Shown here piece after piece: positions 37,515 through 44,690 of a DNA stretch of 64,000 nucleotides (positions are counted from its first letter, which is position 1; every line of letters starts with the position of its first letter). The DNA comes from Streptomyces sp. NBC_01268 (lineage in GTDB: Bacteria; Actinomycetota; Actinomycetes; Streptomycetales; Streptomycetaceae): contig NZ_CP108454.1 of the NCBI RefSeq assembly GCF_036240795.1, forward strand, positions 930,001 to 994,000. The letters are read 5' to 3'. The notes below the pieces were generated by a model. That model saw only the letters and a list, made by a program, of their open reading frames with translations. It did no database searches and was not told the origin of the DNA. The position numbers and the translations under genes were made by a program.

Positions 37515-38690
37515 TCAGCTGGACTTCACATGGGCGGCGATGCGGTACAGGGCCTGGACGATGTCCTCGGCGCTGACCGCGTACGACAGACGGACGTGGT
37601 CCGGGGCGCCGAAGTCCCGGCCCGGCATCACCGCGACCCCGGCGTGTTCGAGCAGGTCGCGGGCGATGGTGTCCGCGCCGTCGTCGGGCCGGGTGTAGAG
37701 GCCGCGCACGTCGACGAAGGCGAAGAAGCCTCCCTGGGGGTCGCCGGCCAGGCGGAGCGGCGGCAGACCGGACAGGCCGTCCCGCATGAGCGCCCGCCGG
37801 GCGTTCAGCTCCGTCGCCCGGCGGGCGAGCTCGGTGTCGGTGTCGCCGGTCAGCGCGGCCAGCGCGGCGTACTGGGAGATCGAGGAAGGCGCCGAGCTGG
37901 TGTGCCCCTGGACGGCGGTGAGGGCCTGGGCCACCGGCCCCGGGGCCGCCGCGAAGCCGATGCGCCAGCCCGTCATCGCGTAGGTCTTGGAGAAGCCGCC
38001 GATCGTGACCGTGCGTTCGGCGACCTCGGGCCCCAGGGAGGCGACGCTGGTGAAGACCGCGCCCTCGTGGACGAGGTCGCCGTAGATCTCGTCGCTGACG
38101 ATGACGAGGTCGTGCTCGACGGCGACGGAAGCGAGCGCCTGGAGCTCGGCTCGCCCGTAGACGACTCCCGTGGGGTTCGACGGGCTGTTGAGCAGCAGGA
38201 CCCTGGTCCTGGGGGTGATCCGGGACCGGAGCGCCTCGGGGGTGAGCTTGAAGCCGGTGCCGGTGGTGTCGACGACGACGGGCACGGCTCCGGCCAGCGT
38301 GATCATGTGCGGGAAGCTCACCCAGTACGGGGCCGGGAGGATCACCTCGTCGCCGGGCTCGCACAGGACCGTGAAGACCTGCGCGAGAGCCTGCTTGGCG
38401 CCGTTGGTGGTGACGATCTGGGCCGGCTCGCAGGAGACGCCCCAACGGGTGGCGAGCCGCTGGGCGATCGCCTCCCGCAGCGGACCGATCCCGGCTACCG
38501 GGGTGTAGCGGGTACGGCCGGCGGCGATGGCCTCGCGCGCTCCGTCGGCCGCCTGCTCGGGGGTCGGGAAGTCGAGCTCGCCGCCGGTGAGGTTGATGAT
38601 GTCGGCGCCGCCCGCCAGCAGCGACTTGATGTGGGCGTCCAGGGCGGCGGTGCTGGAGGCGGGCAGGCGTCGAGCGCGGGTACTGAGCAC
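37515..38690 (-). CDS. Class I aminotransferase (aspartate aminotransferase-like), candidate arsonopyruvate aminotransferase
   Basis: This 391-aa PLP enzyme of normal fold-type I length starts with GTG at 38690. Motifs are YWVSFPHMITLAGAVPV, NSPSNPTGVVYGRAELQA, SDEIYGDLVHEGA and the PLP lysine in TVTIGGFSKTYAMTGWRIGF. It lies in the operon that starts with the Cys-rich peptide at 43347. AEPS/AEPM-type enzymes upstream would make arsonopyruvate, whose transamination would give arsonoalanine, just as phosphonopyruvate gives phosphonoalanine. That assignment is inference; sequence alone shows only an aspartate-aminotransferase-like enzyme. Confidence 0.85.
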   Translation of the reverse strand: MLSTRARRLPASSTAALDAHIKSLLAGGADIINLTGGELDFPTPEQAADGAREAIAAGRTRYTPVAGIGPLREAIAQRLATRWGVSCEPAQIVTTNGAKQALAQVFTVLCEPGDEVILPAPYWVSFPHMITLAGAVPVVVDTTGTGFKLTPEALRSRITPRTRVLLLNSPSNPTGVVYGRAELQALASVAVEHDLVIVSDEIYGDLVHEGAVFTSVASLGPEVAERTVTIGGFSKTYAMTGWRIGFAAAPGPVAQALTAVQGHTSSAPSSISQYAALAALTGDTDTELARRATELNARRALMRDGLSGLPPLRLAGDPQGGFFAFVDVRGLYTRPDDGADTIARDLLEHAGVAVMPGRDFGAPDHVRLSYAVSAEDIVQALYRIAAHVKSS

Positions 38691-38694
38691 GGGC

Positions 38695-39147
38695 CTACGC
38701 CGCCTTCACGTCGAACGCGGTGGTCGAGGCCTTGCCGGTCTCCGGGGTGACGACGACGGTGACCGTCCAGTCGCCCGGCATGCCGAGCACCAGCTTGGCC
38801 TCGTAGCCGCCGCCCTGGGCGCTCGCGGACTGGTTGCCGCCCTTCATCTTCATGTTGGGCATCTCCGGGTTGATCTCGACCTTCGCGCCCTCCACGGCCT
38901 TGCCCGCCGCGTCCTTCACGGTGATGGTCGCCGCACCCGCCGCCCCGCCGCCCTTGGCCGGGCAGGGGGTCACCTTGAAGGTGACCTCGAGGCCGGCGTC
39001 GGTCCCTGTGGCGGTGCAGCTCGCGTCGAGGGGCGTGCCTCCGCCGGCCGCTCCCCCTGCGGAGGGCGTCGTCGAGCCGCATCCGGTCACGAGTACCGCG
39101 GTCAGCGCCGCGCCGCCCGTCACGGCGATGGCCGTGCGCCAGGTCAT
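38695..39147 (-). CDS. YtkA/FixH-like lipoprotein, Met-rich
   Basis: This 150-aa protein has a lipoprotein signal with lipobox LVTGC (Cys23) and an extracellular Ig-like YtkA domain: ATITVKDAAGKAVEGAKVEI, then a methionine-rich NPEMPNMKMKGGN and the closing strand GMPGDWTVTVVV. YtkA-like domains appear in copper-handling proteins, and the Met cluster could bind Cu(I). It ends five bases before the aminotransferase start region. Confidence 0.75.
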   Translation of the reverse strand: MTWRTAIAVTGGAALTAVLVTGCGSTTPSAGGAAGGGTPLDASCTATGTDAGLEVTFKVTPCPAKGGGAAGAATITVKDAAGKAVEGAKVEINPEMPNMKMKGGNQSASAQGGGYEAKLVLGMPGDWTVTVVVTPETGKASTTAFDVKAA

Positions 39148-39179
39148 CTGTGCTCCTTCGGGAGTGCCGGTGGGGTGGG

Positions 39180-39539
39180 TCAGCCGCAGCAGGACGACTT
39201 CTCGGGGACGGCGGGCGCCTCGGCGTCGGCCGCGGGCTTGGGACCGCAGCACGACGACTTCTTCGGCGCGGCGGCCTCGGTGGCGGCGGCGGAGGCCGTG
39301 GGCTTGGGGCCGCAGCACGAGGACGTCTTGGGCGCGGCGGCCTGCTCGGTCTTCAGTGCGGGCTCGGCGGGCTCGGTCTTCTCGGTGTTCTCGGTCGCCG
39401 GGGCCGCGTCGGCCGTCGGCTTGGGACCACAGCACGACGACGCCTTCGGCGCCTCGACGGGCGCGGTCGCGGTCGCGGTCGCCGTGGAGGTCCCCTGGGC
39501 GGCGTCCCAGAACATGCTTCCGAGGGTGCTGTCAGACAT
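39180..39539 (-). CDS. 119-aa protein with four SSCCG repeats, candidate metal(loid)-binding scaffold or precursor
   Basis: The protein has only eight cysteines, all in four vicinal pairs at 36-37, 75-76, 97-98 and 117-118. Each pair lies within SSCCG, three followed by PKPTA or PKPAA; the last is the C-terminus itself. The linkers are Ala/Glu/Thr/Pro-rich and probably disordered. The ATG at 39539 overlaps the stop of the upstream ABC transporter gene by eight bases, so translation is coupled to the exporter. No known family. Vicinal thiols bind As(III) tightly, so it could be an arsenic-binding carrier. Alternatively it is a multi-core substrate of the cluster's ligases and exporter. Both are inferences. 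Confidence 0.85.
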   Translation of the reverse strand: MSDSTLGSMFWDAAQGTSTATATATAPVEAPKASSCCGPKPTADAAPATENTEKTEPAEPALKTEQAAAPKTSSCCGPKPTASAAATEAAAPKKSSCCGPKPAADAEAPAVPEKSSCCG

Positions 39540-41463
39540 GGGTGTTGTCCTTTCCGGTGGCGTTCTTGCGGGTGCGGCCCTCCTGGGCCTGGCAGAGTTC
39601 GGTCAACCGTCCGCCCGCGGTGAGCAGTTCGACGGGGCGGCCGGATTCGACGATGCGTCCGTCCTCCAGGACGAAGACCTGGTCGAGGTCCTCGACGAGG
39701 GTCAGCCAGTGGGCGACCACGATCGCCGTACGCCCGTCGAGGAGACGCCGGATGGCGGCGAAGACGAGGCGCTGGCGCTCCGGGTCGACGCTGGAGATGG
39801 CCTCGTCGAGGACGATGACGCGCGGGTCCGCGAGCATGGCGCGGGCCAGGGCGATGATCTGCCGCTCGCCCACGGACAGGCGTGAACCGCGCTCGCCGAC
39901 CCGGGTCCGGTAGCCGTCGCGCAGTCCGGCGATCACCTCGTGGGCGCCGACGGCCCTGGCGGCTTCGACGACCTGCTCCTCGGTGGCCTCGGGCCGGCCG
40001 AAGAGGATGTTCTCGGTGACCGTGCCGTCGAAGAGCTGGGCCTCCTGGGTGACCAGGAGCACCTGGGACCGGACGGAGGCGCTGCTGATGCCGGCGAGGT
40101 CGTGGCCGTCGATGCGTACGGTGCCGCCGGTCGGCGTGTAGAGGCGGACGAGGAGCTGCATCAGGGTGCTCTTGCCGGCGCCGCTGGTGCCGACGATGCC
40201 GATGTGCTGTCCGGGCTCGGCGCGCAGGCTGATGCCGTGCAGGACGTCCGGCCCGTCAACGTACGCGAAGGTGACGTCGTCGACGGCGACGGCGCCCTCG
40301 ACGGGCGGCAGGGTGCCCGACCCGCTCTGCTCCTCCTCCAGGTCGAGGACGTCGAGCATGCGGCGCGCGGAGGTGGCGATGTCGGACGCCTGGCCCATCT
40401 GGTTGGCGAGGTCGCGGACGGGGTTGAGCATGCGCTTGACGAAGAGCGCGAACGCGGCGAGCGTTCCGGCGGCCAGAGCGGTGCCGGAGGCCATGCCCAT
40501 GGACGCCATCATGGTGTCGGTGCCCATGAGCATCCAGGTCATCGGCATCATGCCGGAGGCCATGTCGAAGAAGAATCCGGAGCCCAGCTGGTGCCCGTTG
40601 ATGATCTGGAGGCCGCCGAAGAAGATCAGCAGGGCCAGGGCCAGGAAGACGCTGAAGCCCAGGTGCGAGGTGAGCCAGAGGCGCTTGCGGGACAACCTGT
40701 TGTGGACGGTGCTGTACTCCTCCGAGCGCTCCCGCAGGTCGGCGAGGACCGCCTCCTCCTGGCCGAAGGAACGGATGTCGGCGAGGCCGTCGATCCGCTG
40801 GTTGAGGTAGCCGACCATCTGGTCCCAGCCCTGGCGCTGCGCGCGGGTGTCGGGCTTCAGGCGGGCCGTCCACTTCACCGCGATCCACACCATCAGCGGG
40901 ATGGTGACGAGCGTGGGCAGCGCCACCAGGGGGCTGAGGGCGAGCAGGAAGACGGCGAAGGCGATGAACCAGATGACGCTGTTGGTGATCTCCATCAGCG
41001 TCTTGGTGAGGAAGCCGCGGAAACGATTGGCCTCGAAGAGGACGCGGGTGACCCACTCGCCGCTGGCCTGGGAGACGTGCCGGGAGAGCTGGACGTTGTG
41101 CAGGCGGGCCACGAGGTCGTTGCGGATGGTGATGGTCAGGCGTTCGTTGACGCGGATCATCGCGGAGTTGTACGTGATGCGGATGACGTTGTCGACGACG
41201 GTCAGCAGGACGAGGTTGAGCGCCGTCGAGCGGACGGCCTCCATGTCGCCGATGACGATGTGCCCGATGCCGGCCATCACCGTGTACATCACCGCGATGG
41301 TGACGACGGTGTTCACGACCGCCATGGAGGTGGCGACGCTGAGCCAGCCCCAGTGGGGGCGCAGGTAGGGCAGGAAGCGCCGGATCGCCTTCAGGAGGGT
41401 CCGCCGCGCCTCGCGCTCGTCCGGGAGGACCGCGGGCGCCGGTGAGGTGGTGGTCGTGGTCAT
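39532..41463 (-). CDS. ABC exporter half-transporter, catalytic partner
   Basis: This 643-aa protein has six membrane helices in the first ~330 residues and a full ATPase domain: Walker A GTSGAGKST at about 424, signature LSVGERQ, Walker B VIVLDEAISSVD with the catalytic Glu, and H-loop VVAHW. The ATG at 41463 overlaps the previous ABC gene's stop by four bases (ATGA). With its partner at 41460-43151, which has a degenerate ATP site, it fits a heterodimeric type IV exporter. The substrate is probably the cluster product or its peptide. Confidence 0.9.
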   Translation of the reverse strand: MTTTTTSPAPAVLPDEREARRTLLKAIRRFLPYLRPHWGWLSVATSMAVVNTVVTIAVMYTVMAGIGHIVIGDMEAVRSTALNLVLLTVVDNVIRITYNSAMIRVNERLTITIRNDLVARLHNVQLSRHVSQASGEWVTRVLFEANRFRGFLTKTLMEITNSVIWFIAFAVFLLALSPLVALPTLVTIPLMVWIAVKWTARLKPDTRAQRQGWDQMVGYLNQRIDGLADIRSFGQEEAVLADLRERSEEYSTVHNRLSRKRLWLTSHLGFSVFLALALLIFFGGLQIINGHQLGSGFFFDMASGMMPMTWMLMGTDTMMASMGMASGTALAAGTLAAFALFVKRMLNPVRDLANQMGQASDIATSARRMLDVLDLEEEQSGSGTLPPVEGAVAVDDVTFAYVDGPDVLHGISLRAEPGQHIGIVGTSGAGKSTLMQLLVRLYTPTGGTVRIDGHDLAGISSASVRSQVLLVTQEAQLFDGTVTENILFGRPEATEEQVVEAARAVGAHEVIAGLRDGYRTRVGERGSRLSVGERQIIALARAMLADPRVIVLDEAISSVDPERQRLVFAAIRRLLDGRTAIVVAHWLTLVEDLDQVFVLEDGRIVESGRPVELLTAGGRLTELCQAQEGRTRKNATGKDNTHV

Positions 41464-43151
41464 GAGTCCTTCCCTCCGTCCACGCCGGCCGCGGCGGCGA
41501 GCGGAGCCGTGGCGTCCGCGGAAGGCTCCCGGGGGGCGAGGCTGATGGTGCGGTCGGCGTAGGAGGCGACCGCGGGCTGCTGGGAGGCGATGACCAGGGT
41601 GCGGCCCCGCCGGACCCTGAGGACCGTCTCCAGGAGCGCGGCCTCGGTCTCGGCGTCCAGGTTGGCCGTCGGGTTGTCGAGCAGCAGGATGTCGGGGTCG
41701 ACGAGCAGGACCCGGGCCAGCCCGATGCGCTGCCGTTCGCCGGCGGACAGGTCGAGGGTGCTGGCGCCGAAGGCGCGGTCGAGCGGGATGTGGGAGAGTC
41801 CGGCGGCCTCGACGGCGTCGGCGATCTCCTGGCGGGTGGCGGCGGGGCGGGCGAAGCGGACGTTGTCCTCCAGGGTCCCCTCGAAGATCCACTGCCGCTG
41901 CGGAAGGTAGAGGACGCGGCTGCGCAGGGCTTCGGGGGCGTACGAGCGGGCGTCGACACCGTCGTAGGTCACGCTGCCGGCCTCCGGGTCGCGGAGCCTG
42001 GCCAGCACGTGGAGCAGGGTCGACTTGCCGCTTCCGGTGGGGCCGGTCAGGGCGACGGCCTCGCCCGGCTCGATGCGGAACTCGGCCTGGTCGAGGATCC
42101 GGCGGCCCGCGACGTCGACGTCGATGCCGGTCGCGTGGATGCCTCCCAGCGCGGGGACGTCGGTGTCGCCCTCGCGGCCGGCGAGCACGGAGGGCGCCTC
42201 CATGACGCGCAGCAGGCGCTGGGCGGTGACGACGCTGCGGAAGGCTCCGTTCACGTGCATGGCGAGCATGTGGATGCTCATCTGGAACATCATCACGAGG
42301 GCGACGACGGCCACCAGGTCGCCGACGGTGCTCGTGCCGTCCAGGACCGCGTTGCCGCCGGCCCACAGGGCGATCGGCGTGGGCAGGCCTCCGATGACGT
42401 TCAGGACGGCTTCCCAGCGGCTGTACGTGCGCTTCATCTGGCCGTCGCGGGCGGTGTGCGCCTCGTTGACCTTGTTCAGGCGGTCCGAGGCGTCCGCCTC
42501 GCGGCCGTAGGACTTCACCACGTTGATGTTGGCGAGGGATTCGCCGACGCCGGCGAGCAGCTTGGTGAACTGGCCCTTCAGCTCGACGAAGGCCCGCTGG
42601 AGGCGGAGCTGGACGGTGAAGTTCCCGATGAGCACGAAGATCATGGGGATGCAGGAGAGCAGGGTCGTGCGGGGGTCGATGACGAGCGCCGTGATGAGCA
42701 TGGCGAGCATCACGAGGACCTGGTTGAGCAGTTCGAGCAGGCCGCCGTTGGTGAGGCCGCGGACGGAGACGGCGTCGGAGATGAGCCGGGTGAGCGCCCG
42801 GCCGCCGGATGCCTCGGCCACGTCGGCGGGGCCCAGGTGCATCATCTTGCGCACCAGGTCCTCGCGCAGGTCGTTGACGGCCTTGCTGGCGACGGTGAAC
42901 CGCATGCGCTTGCCGTAGTGCAGCAGGACCGTGGTGGCCATGCCCGCGGCGAGGACGCCGAGCGAGGTGATCAGCAGGCTGCTGGACTTCCCGCCGAGGA
43001 CGCCGATGTCGATGGCGTAGCGCGTCAGGAGCGGCACGGCGATGTTGCCCAGGAGGCCGATGAACATGATCACCGTGGCGGTGACGATCTCGCGGCGGTA
43101 GCGCAGCGGGTAGCCATAGATGAAGCGCAGCGCGCGTAGCGAGTCGTTCAA
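41460..43151 (-). CDS. ABC exporter half-transporter, degenerate-site partner
   Basis: This 563-aa half-transporter starts with TTG at 43151 after GAGGGGG. It has six membrane helices, Walker A GPTGSGKST at about 367 and signature LSAGERQRIGLARVLL. Walker B reads ILLLDNPTANLD, with Asn in place of the catalytic Glu, and the H-loop reads VIASQQP without His. One canonical and one degenerate partner is the hallmark of heterodimeric ABC exporters. It is separated from the upstream Cys-peptide gene by a strong hairpin. Confidence 0.9.
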   Translation of the reverse strand: MNDSLRALRFIYGYPLRYRREIVTATVIMFIGLLGNIAVPLLTRYAIDIGVLGGKSSSLLITSLGVLAAGMATTVLLHYGKRMRFTVASKAVNDLREDLVRKMMHLGPADVAEASGGRALTRLISDAVSVRGLTNGGLLELLNQVLVMLAMLITALVIDPRTTLLSCIPMIFVLIGNFTVQLRLQRAFVELKGQFTKLLAGVGESLANINVVKSYGREADASDRLNKVNEAHTARDGQMKRTYSRWEAVLNVIGGLPTPIALWAGGNAVLDGTSTVGDLVAVVALVMMFQMSIHMLAMHVNGAFRSVVTAQRLLRVMEAPSVLAGREGDTDVPALGGIHATGIDVDVAGRRILDQAEFRIEPGEAVALTGPTGSGKSTLLHVLARLRDPEAGSVTYDGVDARSYAPEALRSRVLYLPQRQWIFEGTLEDNVRFARPAATRQEIADAVEAAGLSHIPLDRAFGASTLDLSAGERQRIGLARVLLVDPDILLLDNPTANLDAETEAALLETVLRVRRGRTLVIASQQPAVASYADRTISLAPREPSADATAPLAAAAGVDGGKDS

Positions 43152-43193
43152 CGTCGAGCCCCCTCTGGAGTGGTGTGGGTCAGGTGGTTTTCA

Positions 43194-43222
43194 GCGGGCC
43201 GCACCCGACGGGTGCGGCCCGC
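43194..43222 (-). terminator. Intra-operon hairpin between Cys-rich peptide and ABC genes
   Basis: A perfect 13-bp stem (gcgggccgcaccc / gggtgcggcccgc) with a 3-base loop begins 21 bases past the peptide stop. No T-tract follows on the minus strand, so partial termination or 3'-end stabilisation of the peptide message is more likely than full stop. Confidence 0.65.
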
Positions 43223-43242
43223 CGTAGCGTCCCGGGTCGGGA

Positions 43243-43347
43243 TCAGTCGCAGCAGGCGCAGGCGCAGCCGCACTCCTGGCCGTCCTCGGCCACGTCCTCG
43301 GCGCCGCTGGTCTCGCAGCAGCCCGAGCCGATCATGTCGTCAGCCAT
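43243..43347 (-). CDS. 34-aa Cys-rich mini-protein (metallothionein-like or precursor peptide)
   Basis: The ATG at 43347 follows GAGGAGGAAGC, an excellent ribosome binding site. The peptide has seven cysteines in 34 residues: Cys10-Cys11 in GSGCCETSG, and Cys26, 28, 30, 32 and 33 in ECGCACACCD. The middle is acidic (AEDVAEDGQE). It is the first gene after the 30-bp ArsR-type palindrome and is followed by a hairpin and then the ABC exporter. The CxCxCxCC tail is metallothionein-like. An alternative is a ribosomal precursor peptide with a Cys-rich core. Too short for routine gene callers. Confidence 0.8.
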   Translation of the reverse strand: MADDMIGSGCCETSGAEDVAEDGQECGCACACCD

Positions 43348-43367
43348 GCTTCCTCCTCTCCGAGGCT

Positions 43368-43397
43368 TGATTCGATACTTTCAAAAGTATCGAATCA
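43368..43397. promoter_or_regulatory. Near-perfect 30-bp ArsR-type operator palindrome
   Basis: Arms of 14 bases (tgattcgatacttt and aaagtatcgaatca) match perfectly around a two-base centre. It ends 21 bases upstream of the Cys-rich mini-protein ATG. The half-site tcgaatca recurs upstream of four other transcription units in the cluster. Confidence 0.85.
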
Positions 43398-43442
43398 CGT
43401 GGTCTGGTGGAGCGTCAACAGATCTTCACCAAGCGGTGGTTG

Positions 43443-44690
43443 TCAGCAGCAGCTGGTGTGCGGACGGTTCACGGCGGCGTCCGCCGCGGCGTCGTCGAGC
43501 ACCCGGATCGCGAGCTGCTCGCGCACCTTCGCGTAGTCCCGCTCCAACTGCTCCAGGCTGTCGCCGGCGAGCACGACGCGGCCGAAGGCACCGCCCTTGG
43601 GGTGCTCGACGGGCAGCACGGCGTCGCCGGGCTCGACGTCGAACTCCACGAACGGCGGCACCGGGGACTCCAGGCCGCTCAGCGCGCCGGCGGCCTTGGC
43701 GTCGTAGTCGATGCGCCCGCCGGTGTCGAAGACGATGCTGCGGTAGAGCCCGGCGGGCGCCTTTGCCGCCTGCGGATCCGCGTGCCGGCCGAGGGCGGCC
43801 TCGGTGGCGATGAGGCTCGGCTCGTGGCCCGTGGTGGACCTGATCATCTCGACCGCCTGGCCGCCGGGCACACGGGGGTTGATCTCCCCGGCACGCCAGC
43901 CGTCGGCGGTGAGGGTGAACTGGAGCGCCGCGACCCAGTCGTCGAGCCCGACGGCCGCGAGGCTCCGGTCGACGAGGTCGTCGAGCTCCGCCCGGCGTTC
44001 CGCGTCGAGGCGGCTCGGGAAGAACCCGCCGACCTTGACGAACGTCGGGGGCGGCCCGACCTCCCCCTCGACGACCCACACGACCTGGGTACGGCCGCCG
44101 ACCCGGGAGGCGAAGACGCCGAACTCCGGCCCTGTCACGTACTCCTCGATGAGGGCGGAGTCCCGGCCCGCCGCGAGGATGGCACGGACCGCGCCTTCGG
44201 CCTCCTCCCGGCTCCCGCAGTAGGTGAGGCCGGCGGCGCTGGAGGCGTCGCGCGGCTTGACGACGACGGGAAGTCCCAGCTCCGCGGCGGCCTCACCACC
44301 TTCCTCGGCACCGGAGACCACCCGGTTGCGGGGCACGGGGACCCCGGCCTCGGCGAGGAGCCGGTGGGTCGCGGCCTTGTCGATGCAGTCGCGGGCCGCC
44401 TGCTCGGTGATGCCGTGGTCCAGCTCCAGCTCGGCGCGCAGCCGTCCGGCGAGCGGCACGAGGCGCTCGACTCCCGTGACGACGGCGGCGATCGGCTGCT
44501 CGGCGTGGGCCGCGGAGACCCGGGCGACCACGTCGTCCCAGTCGTCGAAGTCGACCTCCAGCGGGTAGTCGGCGAGCATGACCTGGGCGAGCGTCATGTT
44601 CTCCTCGGCGAACACGACGTCGTGGTCGGTGTGTTCCTGCAGCTGCTGCACCGTGCGCTGGCCGCTGAGGACGAGGACGCGAAGGGTCAA
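43443..44690 (-). CDS. ATP-grasp amino-acid ligase-like enzyme 1, C-terminal Cys-Cys
   Basis: This 415-aa protein starts at a TTG at 44690 that overlaps the upstream stop (TTGA); no nearer ATG/GTG gives a full N-terminal domain. It has the ATP-grasp order: a substrate domain, then LPVVVKPRDASSAAGLTY, ALIEEYVTGPEFGVFASRVG, and the Mg/ATP motif GEINPRVPGGQ, followed by a C-terminal LAL-type lobe (FVEFDVEPGDAVLPVEHPKG). This resembles L-amino-acid/carnosine-type ligases that join a carboxylate to an amine through an acyl phosphate. It ends RPHTSCC, the last two residues being Cys. Last gene of the operon from 50167. Confidence 0.85.
   Translation of the reverse strand: MTLRVLVLSGQRTVQQLQEHTDHDVVFAEENMTLAQVMLADYPLEVDFDDWDDVVARVSAAHAEQPIAAVVTGVERLVPLAGRLRAELELDHGITEQAARDCIDKAATHRLLAEAGVPVPRNRVVSGAEEGGEAAAELGLPVVVKPRDASSAAGLTYCGSREEAEGAVRAILAAGRDSALIEEYVTGPEFGVFASRVGGRTQVVWVVEGEVGPPPTFVKVGGFFPSRLDAERRAELDDLVDRSLAAVGLDDWVAALQFTLTADGWRAGEINPRVPGGQAVEMIRSTTGHEPSLIATEAALGRHADPQAAKAPAGLYRSIVFDTGGRIDYDAKAAGALSGLESPVPPFVEFDVEPGDAVLPVEHPKGGAFGRVVLAGDSLEQLERDYAKVREQLAIRVLDDAAADAAVNRPHTSCC

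Noticed and set aside
39940..41445. Plus-strand frames of 214-501 codons over the ABC genes
   Set aside because: Mirror frames of the exporter genes; Gly/Asp/Val repeats and no ribosome binding sites.
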